Assembly (NCBI GenBank): GCA_937139495.1
Contig: CAKZQC010000027.1
Span: 248,001-312,000 of the forward strand
Origin: an uncultured Saprospiraceae bacterium
GTDB taxonomy: Bacteria > Bacteroidota > Bacteroidia > Chitinophagales > Saprospiraceae
Direction of reading: 5' to 3'
DNA length: 64,000 nt
In this document: positions 19,325-26,322 of the stretch, in pieces
Layout: each line of letters begins with the position of its first letter
How positions within the stretch are numbered: the stretch's first letter is position 1
Notes under the pieces: generated by a model
What the model saw: only the letters and a program-made list of their open reading frames with translations
Told to the model about the DNA's origin: nothing
Database searches by the model: none
Position numbers and translations under genes: made by a program

Positions 19325-19780
19325 ATGAAAATCATATTGCTCTCTCTGTTTTTGTTATTCAGTTCCGTTACGTTATTGGCACAAGCCAATGACTCCCTTT
19401 TGATAGCCTCCTTGGAGCGAACTACTTGTTATGGCAATTGTCCCTATTACAAAATATCGGTTTATAGCAATGGAATCGTAGTCTATGAAGGCAAACAACA
19501 CGTAGAACCCATCGGGTCTTATTATACCGTAGTCAGCAACCGCAAGGTATTGATGATTTTGGCGATGGCAGAAAGCATTGATTATTGGTCATTGCAAAAC
19601 AAATATCCCGCACAAGGCTTAGGAATCATTGATTTTCCTACTTGTATTACGCACGTCAGCCTCAATGGCAAACAAAAAACAATTTACAATAGAAACGATG
19701 CCCCTGCTGCGTTGATTCGCTATCAGAATTTCTTTGACATCTTGTTTGAAGAAATAGAGTGGAAAAAACCGACAGAATAG
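19325..19780 (+). CDS. Secreted DUF6438-type protein
   Basis: A 151-residue secreted protein. I start it at ATG 19325 (MKIILLSLFLLFSSVTLLAQ), which gives a proper signal peptide; the longer open frame begins at a GTG inside the preceding terminator. The mature part carries TCYGNCPYYKISVYSNGIVV (about residues 36-55), the Cys-x3-Cys pattern of DUF6438, then YEGKQHVEPIGSYY. A third Cys occurs in DFPTCITHVSL. Members are common secreted or lipoprotein-type proteins in Bacteroidota with no known function. It lies between two terminators or promoters and seems to be a single-gene unit. Confidence 0.7.
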   Translation: MKIILLSLFLLFSSVTLLAQANDSLLIASLERTTCYGNCPYYKISVYSNGIVVYEGKQHVEPIGSYYTVVSNRKVLMILAMAESIDYWSLQNKYPAQGLGIIDFPTCITHVSLNGKQKTIYNRNDAPAALIRYQNFFDILFEEIEWKKPTE

Positions 19781-19852
19781 CTGGTTATTTAGAACTATAT
19801 GCGTTTATTTGTGTAATAATAGTGTACGTACGATAATAATTATTCTTAACTT

Positions 19853-19883
19853 TTTGTTAAGGTAATTAATTATCTTACTTTTG
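19853..19883 (+). promoter_or_regulatory. Bacteroidota-type promoter for a small lipoprotein gene
   Basis: A TTTG (-33) at 19853-19856 and TACTTTTG (-7, TAnnTTTG) at 19876-19883 are separated by 19 bases, an exact fit to the Bacteroidota housekeeping sigma consensus. The expected leader to ATG 20019 is about 130 bases. Confidence 0.75.
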
Positions 19884-20018
19884 GGGGTTAGTAGTATTTA
19901 CAAAAATAGTACCTCGCCAAACGAACAATTTGTTATTCGTCTTGTTGATGTGCCATTGAATACTGCACTTATCCAGTTTATACAACTTATATTATTCATC
20001 AATTTAATCTTTTTTCCA

Positions 20019-20237
20019 ATGAAAAAAATCTTTAATATTGCAACTGCTGTATTAGCATTTGCTGCATTGACTAGCTGTGCTAGCGAAATGTCTCCAGAAG
20101 AAATCCAAGCAAAAGCAAAAGAAAAATTTGAGGCTGACAAAACTGAACTTCAGGCAGCAGCAGAAGCAGAATGTGATAACAATACTGCTATGTATATTCA
20201 AAACTCTAAAGATTCATTAATGCGTATTACTCAATAG
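20019..20237 (+). CDS. Small lipoprotein
   Basis: A 72-residue protein starting at ATG 20019, giving MKKIFNIATAVLAFAALTSC with Cys20 in a lipobox (LTSC). The frame extends upstream over the promoter, so the longer version is wrong. The mature part is a charged, alanine-rich helix (MSPEEIQAKAKEKFEADKTE) with a second Cys. No family is recognised. It is followed 52 bases later by another small secreted-protein gene, and the two are probably co-transcribed. Confidence 0.7.
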   Translation: MKKIFNIATAVLAFAALTSCASEMSPEEIQAKAKEKFEADKTELQAAAEAECDNNTAMYIQNSKDSLMRITQ

Positions 20238-20289
20238 TCGAGTCGATATTGCATTATTTATTTTTATCAAAAACAAAAATTCATTTGTC

Positions 20290-20796
20290 ATGAAAAAAAC
20301 AACAATATATAAATTTGGTGTACTTTTTTGTACTGTACTAGGTGCTAGTACATTTACTGCTTTCGATAATGATGGCGATGTTAACCAAGGTAAAATTGAT
20401 ATAGCTTACGCTGAAATGGTTACTGCTTATAATAACGAGCAAATGCAAATCTGCAAAGATAATGCACTACAACAAGCAATCATTCAAGTAGAAGCTCAAC
20501 GTGCAAACGTAGTAGAAGGTGAAGCTGCTGTACAACCAAGTACTGGCAGTGGTACTGTTACTCGTCCTACTACCAAAAGTGGTAGCACAGGAAGTTCTGA
20601 GGTTGCTCCTGCTGCTCCTACTACAACAACTCAACCAACTGGACCAGACTACACCAACGACAAGAAAAACAAAATGTCTGGTGATGGCAAAGCTAGCACA
20701 GAAGAGAAGAAAAACAAAATGGGTACTGGAACAAAATCTAATACAGAATCTACTGTAGATAAGAAGAAAAACAAAATGAATCGTGGCAATGAATAA
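20290..20796 (+). CDS. Secreted low-complexity protein with three KKNKM repeats
   Basis: A 168-residue protein with a probable signal peptide (MKKTTIYKFGVLFCTVLGAS TFTAF). A short helical part (about 30-75: IDIAYAEMVTAYNNEQMQIC) resembles the neighbouring small lipoprotein in its Cys and acidic character. Then comes a Thr/Ser/Pro/Gly-rich stretch (about 78-118) and three near-identical modules with the sequence KKNKM, spaced 17-20 residues apart, separated by Gly/Ser/Thr linkers. No known domain. It looks like a surface or periplasmic protein. It ends at a good terminator. Confidence 0.7.
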   Translation: MKKTTIYKFGVLFCTVLGASTFTAFDNDGDVNQGKIDIAYAEMVTAYNNEQMQICKDNALQQAIIQVEAQRANVVEGEAAVQPSTGSGTVTRPTTKSGSTGSSEVAPAAPTTTTQPTGPDYTNDKKNKMSGDGKASTEEKKNKMGTGTKSNTESTVDKKKNKMNRGNE

Positions 20797-20820
20797 TCCA
20801 CTTTTCTGACCTGTTCAATA

Positions 20821-20858
20821 AAAAAAAGTAGCAATCTAAAAGGTTGCTACTTTTTTTT
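20821..20858 (+). terminator. Terminator of the KKNKM-repeat protein gene
   Basis: AAAAAAAGTAGCAA pairs with TTGCTACTTTTTTT around a 9-base loop, 24 bases after the stop. Confidence 0.9.
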
Positions 20859-20880
20859 ATGCTATTACTCAACAGCGTAT

Positions 20881-21019
20881 TAAAAACGTACACTTTTGGA
20901 ATGACAATAATAAGGCAATTGGAGAGAATACCTAAATCCAAGAACTGATGCAAAAATCCACTCTGAAAACTGGGAATTATGTAGGACAAGCCCTTCTAAT
21001 GAAAAGTGTACGTTTCTAA
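20881..21019. repeat. MITE-like inverted-repeat element (family R4)
   Basis: A 139-base noncoding element bounded by AAACGTACACTTTT and AAAAGTGTACGTTT, 14-base inverted ends. It sits between two terminators of convergent transcription units. A single end of the same type occurs at about 7500. Confidence 0.75.
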
Positions 21020-21028
21020 GACCAGCGT

Positions 21029-21073
21029 AAAAACGAAAGGCGACCAACCTGTAGTTCGTCGCCTTTCGTTTTT
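21029..21073 (-). terminator. Terminator of the CsbD gene
   Basis: AAAAACGAAAGGCGAC pairs with GTCGCCTTTCGTTTTT, a perfect 16-base stem, 26 bases beyond the stop on the minus strand. Confidence 0.9.
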
Positions 21074-21099
21074 ATTTTGTTCATTATAATAAAACCTGA

Positions 21100-21297
21100 C
21101 TAGCTGCCAATTCCATCAATCCATGATTTGACATCTTCTTTGGTTTTACCCAATTTTTCTTGAAGACGACCTAATAGCTCATCTTCTTTCCCTTCGGTGT
21201 ATTCCAAATCATCGTCCGTCAATTCAGCATATTCTTGCTTCATTTTACCTTTCAATTGATTCCAGTTCCCTTTCAATTTATCATTAAATGCACTCAT
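21100..21297 (-). CDS. CsbD-family stress-response protein
   Basis: A 65-residue protein matching the CsbD family along its length: NDKLKGNWNQLKGKMKQEYA, then LTDDDLEYTEGKEDELLGRL and QEKLGKTKEDVKSWID. CsbD-like proteins are small, hydrophilic and induced by general stress in many bacteria; their biochemical function is not settled. It is the last gene of a minus-strand cluster with two DUF1328 membrane peptides, a grouping often seen for general-stress genes, and it ends at a strong terminator. Confidence 0.93.
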   Translation of the reverse strand: MSAFNDKLKGNWNQLKGKMKQEYAELTDDDLEYTEGKEDELLGRLQEKLGKTKEDVKSWIDGIGS

Positions 21298-21363
21298 AAT
21301 TGTTATTTTTTTTTGAAGTTAGTTTATGAATATTTCTTATAGAATAGAACGCCTTTCTTCTAC

Positions 21364-21528
21364 TTATACCTTGCGTAGCAAGCTCATCACTACAGAAATA
21401 AGGAGTAGCACCAAGAATACGTAAAAGATGATTTTTGCGATACCTGCAGATGCACCTGCTATCCCTCCAAATCCTAATACTCCTGCTATCAATGCTATTA
21501 TTAGTAATGCTATTATTGCCCTAATCAT
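21364..21528 (-). CDS. DUF1328 (YtjA-like) small membrane protein
   Basis: A 54-residue peptide beginning [20 protein letters not shown] and continuing with [20 protein letters not shown], ending in LLRKV. This is the full DUF1328/YtjA pattern: two transmembrane helices with a central GFGG-x-AG turn and a basic C-terminus. It starts at ATG 21528 and stops at 21364. It lies between the CsbD gene and a second DUF1328 gene and probably belongs to the same stress operon. Function is unknown in the whole family. Confidence 0.9.
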   Translation of the reverse strand: MIRAIIALLIIALIAGVLGFGGIAGASAGIAKIIFYVFLVLLLISVVMSLLRKV

Positions 21529-21580
21529 AATTGTTGTTTTTTTTTAGTTTGAAATGTTCTTTTTTAGTTTTTTTTATTCT

Positions 21581-21769
21581 CTATCTAATCGTTCTCTTTC
21601 CAGCTTTATTAGGCTTAATAAATTTTCCTGCTATTGCAGAAACAATAATTAACACTAGAAATATATAGAAGACTACCCTCGAAACATCTACTACCATTCC
21701 TTCCATGCCGCCAAAACCAACAGCAGCCAAAACAAAGGCAAGCATCAATAAAGTAATAGTCATTCTCAT
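21581..21769 (-). CDS. DUF1328-like small membrane protein (second copy)
   Basis: About 62 residues from ATG 21769 (MRMTITLLMLAFVLAAVGFG). It shares the layout of its neighbour: a first helix, GFGGMEGMVVDVSR, a second helix FYIFLVLIIVSAIAG and a basic tail KFIKPNKAGKRTIR. A frame extending to 21802 adds 11 residues without support. It is the first gene of the presumed CsbD/DUF1328 stress cluster. The pair is a tandem paralogue set with clear sequence divergence. Confidence 0.82.
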   Translation of the reverse strand: MRMTITLLMLAFVLAAVGFGGMEGMVVDVSRVVFYIFLVLIIVSAIAGKFIKPNKAGKRTIR

Positions 21770-21802
21770 TATATCTATATTATTAATTTGATTAAAAAAC
21801 AT

Positions 21803-22130
21803 AATTCTAAATTTAATACAATTAATTACAAAATGCTAATCACTAATTTCGCTCAGTGAAAAACAGTTAAAAAATTATACTAAAAAAACCTAGAAAATTA
21901 ATGGTTATACTTTTTTGGTAAGGTAGAAGGCTGCTTTTGTTTCCAGCACTATTTTTTTCTTTTTACTACCAAAATATTTTTTTTTGTGTAACGCTTGCTC
22001 TATATATTTTGCAGTAATATATTTTAGTACTGCTCGGCGATGATTACACTATTGAAACGCCAATCAATACAAAAAGTTCTTGAAAAGCATAAAAAAAACA
22101 CAAAAAAAATATTTTTTTTGTGTTTTTTTT
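21803..22130. other. AT-rich noncoding region with an A/T palindrome
   Basis: No gene is supported. Around 22089-22130 there is a run AAAAAAAACACAAAAAAAAT facing ATTTTTTTTGTGTTTTTTTT, a near-perfect palindrome of A and T tracts that could act as a bidirectional terminator. It directly abuts the large inverted-repeat element that follows. Confidence 0.5.
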
Positions 22131-22574
22131 TAGTACAGGACAAATTTTTTTTATCTATATCATAGGAAATATTGAAGAAGCGTAAAATAACAGCAATCCT
22201 ACTTTAGGATGTATTCTAGGCTAGAAATAGTTATTCCAATTATACCTCTTCTTCTTTCCATTACCGAAAGAAGCAAAGTCTAGGGCGAATAAAGAGCCTC
22301 TACAGTTGATGCCAAGCATCAAGCCACCCAGTTCGCTTCGCTCATGAACAAGATACGATCACCTTTTAATACTGACTTCAAGGATGAACGAAGTGAAGGG
22401 CAATACTTGGTATCTCATACCAAGTATTGCCGCTAGCCACTGTGCCCCCCCTTGAAGTTTAAACGTATTTTCAAGGGATCGTATTCGCTTGTTCTTCATA
22501 ATGCCCCATTAATGGCACAGCTTTTTCTTTGTTTTACACTTTCAAATAGTGTTTTTTAAGTTTTGTCCTGTGTT
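22131..22574. repeat. Large noncoding inverted-repeat element with nested hairpins
   Basis: About 444 bases bounded by ACAGGACAAA (22135-22144) and TTTGTCCTGT (22562-22571). Inside, GAACAAGATACGATC (22346-22360) pairs imperfectly with GATCGTATTCGCTTGTTC (22477-22494), ACTTCAAGG pairs with CCTTGAAGT, and at the centre GGCAATACTTGGTA and TACCAAGTATTGCC form a perfect 14-base stem (22399-22431). No open frame of note. It could be a nonautonomous mobile element or a structured RNA or DNA. Confidence 0.65.
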
Positions 22575-22738
22575 AAACTAAGAATTACTGATAATGCTAA
22601 TATTTTTTTTCATTGGTGTTGTTTTAATTAAAAAAAATGAACTACTTTAACTATTATTACGGCACAAATAACCTCTATTATTCTGTTCTTGTCTACTAAG
22701 TTTAGTTTCTAAACTCTGCTACTTCGATTATACTAAAT

Positions 22739-22745
22739 GTTAGGC
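22739..22745 (+). other. Integron-type core site at the start of the terpene-synthase unit
   Basis: GTTAGGC fits the integron R-core consensus GTTRRRY. It is followed by ATAAG and lies 19 bases before the likely ATG of the terpene synthase, where the left edge of a gene cassette would be. Confidence 0.5.
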
Positions 22746-22763
22746 ATAAGCAAAAAAAAAAAA

Positions 22764-23714
22764 ATGAATTTCAACTCTGCACTTCTAACTATATCTAATA
22801 CTGAATTGTATCTTCATAAAGATGCCTCTATTATTTCTAAAAAAGCTAAAATAATATCTGAAAAATTAGGAATTATTGATGAAGAATTATACTCTGGACA
22901 TTCAACAATGACTAATTATATTTATGTCAATAGTTCTATTGATAAGATGGTAAACGTTCTTGTTACTTACGATGTTTTGTACTTTTTAGATGACTTTTTT
23001 GGTGAAGACACCAATACAGGAGAGCTTCCTGATGTTCGTGAAATTTTAGATATCTGGAGAGGTGATAAATTACATAATTCTAAAAATAAAAAAATAAAAA
23101 AATTATATACTTCTATAAATTACATAAGTAAAACATTAAGAAAAGATAGCCCTACTTTTTTTTTTAATAAATACACTAATTCTGTAATTGAACATTTATC
23201 AGCTTCATTAATAGAAAAAAAATATAAAACTGTTGATGAATATATATCTATAAGGTTAATGACTGGAGGTATGTATCTACTTATTGACTTAATCGAATAT
23301 GTACATTCTATTTACTTAAGTGAAGAGTTAATAAATGATGAAAACATTTACATTAAAAAACTTTGTAAGCAATGTGCCTTAATAGGTGCACTATCTAATG
23401 ATATTTTCTCTTATGCAAAAGAAAAACATAGTGATTACAATTTGATAAACGCATATTTAGTTTCTCATGAAGCTTCAAATTATAATCAAGCAGTAATTAA
23501 AGCTATAGACAAGGTAAATGAGATTCATTCTGATTTTAAATTAACAATAAAGAAAGTAAATACTGAATCTTTAAAATCAAATGACAAATTAATCGTTGAA
23601 AAATATATTAATGCTTTAAAAGTAATTGTAGCTTCATCATATCATTGGCAGAAAAGCACTAATCGCTATTACCATTCTGAAAATGTATTTGAAGATATGA
23701 AAGCCAATACCTAA
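22764..23714 (+). CDS. Class I terpene synthase (terpene cyclase)
   Basis: A 316-residue enzyme predicted to ionise an isoprenyl diphosphate and cyclise it. Numbering from ATG 22764, it has the aspartate-rich motif DDFFGE (76-81, same spacing as DDHFLE of geosmin synthases), a pyrophosphate-sensor-like Arg164, the NSE triad NDIFSYAKE (N212, S216, E220), and a C-terminal RYY (301-303). The length suits a single-domain sesqui- or monoterpene cyclase. The frame extends to ATG 22737, but that would start across the GTTAGGC core site. AT-rich composition and strong AAA/TTA codon bias differ from neighbouring core genes. No prenyltransferase or P450 lies beside it. Its TAA lies inside an attC-like core, so it looks like a cassette gene. 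The product is unknown. Confidence 0.88.
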   Translation: MNFNSALLTISNTELYLHKDASIISKKAKIISEKLGIIDEELYSGHSTMTNYIYVNSSIDKMVNVLVTYDVLYFLDDFFGEDTNTGELPDVREILDIWRGDKLHNSKNKKIKKLYTSINYISKTLRKDSPTFFFNKYTNSVIEHLSASLIEKKYKTVDEYISIRLMTGGMYLLIDLIEYVHSIYLSEELINDENIYIKKLCKQCALIGALSNDIFSYAKEKHSDYNLINAYLVSHEASNYNQAVIKAIDKVNEIHSDFKLTIKKVNTESLKSNDKLIVEKYINALKVIVASSYHWQKSTNRYYHSENVFEDMKANT

Positions 23715-23750
23715 CAATGTATAAAGAACATAGGGCTTTTGGGTTTAACC
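23709..23750 (+). other. Truncated attC-like site after the terpene synthase
   Basis: ACCTAAC (23709-23715, RYYYAAC consensus) is followed by AATGTATAA and TAGGGC, the same start as the complete structure at 28143. The right half is missing: the sequence switches at about 23750 into the duplicated signal-peptide repeat. Confidence 0.5.
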
Positions 23751-23910
23751 CAATTACTTCTCTAAAATATCGCCCCTATCAAACGAAGAGTCTGAAGCCA
23801 GTTATTAATAGCATGCTATTGCTAAAGCATCTTGGATTCAATCATCTTACTAGATCAGTATTTGGCTTACTTTTCCTATTCTTTTGTCATCATTCGATGA
23901 ATGCACAAGC
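23751..23910. repeat. 160-base direct repeat, left copy
   Basis: Nearly identical to 28318-28476: they differ by a few substitutions and one single-base indel. It marks the left side of the Gabija unit; the right copy lies in the 5' part of the secreted-protein gene. Confidence 0.92.
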
Positions 23911-23914
23911 ATAA
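23813..23914 (+). pseudogene. Signal-peptide stub, duplicated 5' end of the 28.4-kb secreted-protein gene
   Basis: From ATG 23813 it encodes the same 33-residue signal peptide as the gene at 28379 (MLLLKHLGFNHLTRSVFGLL, then FLFFCHHSMNAQA) and then stops at TAA. The mature protein is absent. It ends just before a strong terminator. It is a leftover of duplication or of recombination around the Gabija insertion; whether it is expressed is unknown. Confidence 0.8.
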
Positions 23915-23918
23915 CGAT

Positions 23919-23960
23919 AAAAAAGGCGATACTTTCCTCAATGAAAGTGTCGCCTTTTTT
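23919..23960 (+). terminator. Terminator after the signal-peptide stub
   Basis: AAAAAAGGCGA and TCGCCTTTTTT with a paired ACTTTC/GAAAGT interior form a strong stem with a T-run. It insulates gajA from upstream transcription. Confidence 0.88.
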
Positions 23961-24179
23961 GTTGTTTTTAGTGATTGATTATCTATTCTTATTATCAATA
24001 TCTACTCCTATAGCTGGATAATAGCATATTCCTTAAAATTTATACTTATTTTTTGTATAATTGTGTTTGTGCAATTGTTCGAGTCGGGGACCAGTCCCTA
24101 GTTCTGGGCTGTGCTCTGTTATCGGCAACCTAAAACAACTCGTGATATGAAAACAATTAACAAAAAAATAAAATTATAA

Positions 24180-26321
24180 ATGTACATATCGAAAGTAAGC
24201 TTAATCAATTATAAAAATTTTGCCAATGCGAAATTTCTATTTAACAAAGGAATTAATACCATTATCGGAGAAAATGGTTCAGGCAAAACGAATGTATTTA
24301 GAGCAATTAGATTATTACTTGAAGATACTTCCTTGCATTATTCGTATAAACTTACAGAGAATGATTTTAACCGAGTATTAGAAGGAGACTCTTGGAAAGG
24401 ACATTGGATTATAATTAGCCTAGAATTCAATGAAATAACTGATGAAGAAGCTATACAATCTTTGTTTATACACGGAGCTGGTGTTGCAGAAAAAGATTTT
24501 GTTAAGAAAGCTTCCTACAATCTATTTTTTAGACCAAAAGCTGATATTAGACAAAGACTTTCTGAATTAGCAAAAGGAGATAAAGATGAGTTAAATAAAA
24601 TTTTAAATGAGATAACAATAAATGACAATTACGAAACTTTTTTTACTGGAAAAAGCACTGCTGATTTTAATGACCCAGAAATCTATAAAGAATTAGTAGG
24701 CGATTTCGAAAATATCGATTTTCCTTCAACAATAGATACTTCAAAATTCGGAACAAAAATCCCTCATCAACTTTCAATTTCAAAAGAAGTTTCATTTACC
24801 TTCATCCAAGCTTTAAGAGATGTAGTAAGTGATTTTCACAATAATAGAACAAATCCTTTACTAACTCTATTAAAAAACAAAAGTGGAGAAATAAAAGATT
24901 CTGATTATCAACCAATAAGCGATTTAGTAGATAAATTAAATAAAGGAATTGAAGGTTTAGAAGATGTACAAAACATTAGAAAAGACATAGAAAGTACAAT
25001 TCAAGATGCTGTAGGTTTAACTTACTCACCTTCTTCCTTATCTATCAAGTCAAGTTTACCCAGTGAAGCGGATAAACTTTTACAATCGTTAAAATTGTTT
25101 ATAGGTGAACCTGACGAAGAACACGAAGGAGGAATACGCGAGCTAAGTTTGGGTGGTGCAAATTTAATCTTTTTAACTCTCAAATTATTGGAGTTTAAGT
25201 ATCGGAAATCTAAAGACACGTTTGCAAATTTCTTAATAATTGAAGAGCCTGAAGCTCACATACATAATCATATTCAAAAAACACTATTTGACAAATTAGA
25301 TTATACAGACACTCAAATTATTTACTCAACTCATTCAACTCAAATTTCAGAAGTAAGCAATGTAAAAAACATAAACATTCTTGCTAAAAAATTAAACTTC
25401 GCAGAAGTCTTTCAACCTTCAAATGGATTAGAACCCAAAAGCATAAATCAAATTCAACGATATTTAGATGCAATTAGAACTAATTTATTATTTGCAAAAG
25501 GGGTGATATTAGTTGAAGGTGATGCCGAAGAAATTTTAATTCCTCAAATGGTAAAAAAGGCTTACGGAGTAAGTCTTGATGAACTAGGAATTAGCTTAAT
25601 CAACATAAGAAGCACAGGATTTAAAAATGTAGCTCAATTATTTCACGATAATAGAATCCGTAGAAAATGTAGTATTCTCACCGATTTAGATGATGCAATT
25701 TGTGATACAACAATAAATGATGGTGACAATGAAGCTTCAATAAAGTATAAGAAAAAAGTTGAAAATTCTAAAAAAAAGGGATTAGAAAGAAAAATTGATT
25801 TTGACGATTTCGAAAAAGGTAATGATTGGATTAAAACATTTTATGCTGATTATACTTTTGAAGTTGATTTTGTAATGAATGGAAATGCTAGGGGAGTTGT
25901 GAAGTTAATCGATGACATATATGTTGACAAACCAACTATAAAACTAGCTAAAAAAGAGTTAGAAGATAAAGATGTTGCTGTTTTCGGAAAAAGAGTTTTA
26001 ACTATGGCTAATCAAGAAGGAAAAGGTTGGTTTGCTATTATGTTAGGTAAACATATCTCATATAAAACAATCGTCCCTGATTATATTGTTGAAGCAATTG
26101 CATTTGCTAAAGAGTCATATTCTAAAAATATTATTGCTGATATCATTGAATATAGAATGAAGAAAAACTTAAAAGATGATGACAAAATTGATTTTACGTT
26201 ACTAAAAAAAATAATATCAAATTATAGAATTAATAAAGCTACAGTTGATGAAATAATTGTTGAAATAAAAAATAGAATACCAGAAGACCAAATATTAATA
26301 TTTATAGAAAAAGTGAAATAA
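24180..26321 (+). CDS. gajA: Gabija GajA: OLD-family ATPase-TOPRIM nuclease
   Basis: A 713-residue class 2 OLD-family protein. The N-terminal ABC-type ATPase has Walker A GENGSGKT (30-37), an ABC signature-like LSLGGANLIF, Walker B FLIIEEPEAH and the His loop YSTHSTQ. The TOPRIM domain follows, with the catalytic Glu in VEGDAEE (E446) and the DxD motif TDLDD (D502, D504). GajA is the site-specific DNA nuclease of the Gabija anti-phage system, held inactive by ATP and activated when nucleotides are depleted. It is longer than the founding GajA of about 580 residues, mainly in its C-terminal part. A UvrD-like helicase gene begins 1 base after its stop, the defining Gabija arrangement. AT-rich composition suggests transfer. 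Confidence 0.92.
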   Translation: MYISKVSLINYKNFANAKFLFNKGINTIIGENGSGKTNVFRAIRLLLEDTSLHYSYKLTENDFNRVLEGDSWKGHWIIISLEFNEITDEEAIQSLFIHGAGVAEKDFVKKASYNLFFRPKADIRQRLSELAKGDKDELNKILNEITINDNYETFFTGKSTADFNDPEIYKELVGDFENIDFPSTIDTSKFGTKIPHQLSISKEVSFTFIQALRDVVSDFHNNRTNPLLTLLKNKSGEIKDSDYQPISDLVDKLNKGIEGLEDVQNIRKDIESTIQDAVGLTYSPSSLSIKSSLPSEADKLLQSLKLFIGEPDEEHEGGIRELSLGGANLIFLTLKLLEFKYRKSKDTFANFLIIEEPEAHIHNHIQKTLFDKLDYTDTQIIYSTHSTQISEVSNVKNINILAKKLNFAEVFQPSNGLEPKSINQIQRYLDAIRTNLLFAKGVILVEGDAEEILIPQMVKKAYGVSLDELGISLINIRSTGFKNVAQLFHDNRIRRKCSILTDLDDAICDTTINDGDNEASIKYKKKVENSKKKGLERKIDFDDFEKGNDWIKTFYADYTFEVDFVMNGNARGVVKLIDDIYVDKPTIKLAKKELEDKDVAVFGKRVLTMANQEGKGWFAIMLGKHISYKTIVPDYIVEAIAFAKESYSKNIIADIIEYRMKKNLKDDDKIDFTLLKKIISNYRINKATVDEIIVEIKNRIPEDQILIFIEKVK

Positions 26322-26322
26322 T

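Noticed and set aside
22131..22574. CRISPR array as an explanation for repeats at 22 kb and elsewhere.
   Set aside because: Repeats are inverted or dispersed, not regularly spaced direct repeats with unique spacers; no cas gene is present.
24061..24130. tRNA-like sequence upstream of gajA (a TTCGAGTC T-loop-like block and paired GGGGACCAGTCCC).
   Set aside because: No acceptor stem, anticodon arm or CCA end can be built around it; it is at most a small hairpin in the gajA leader.
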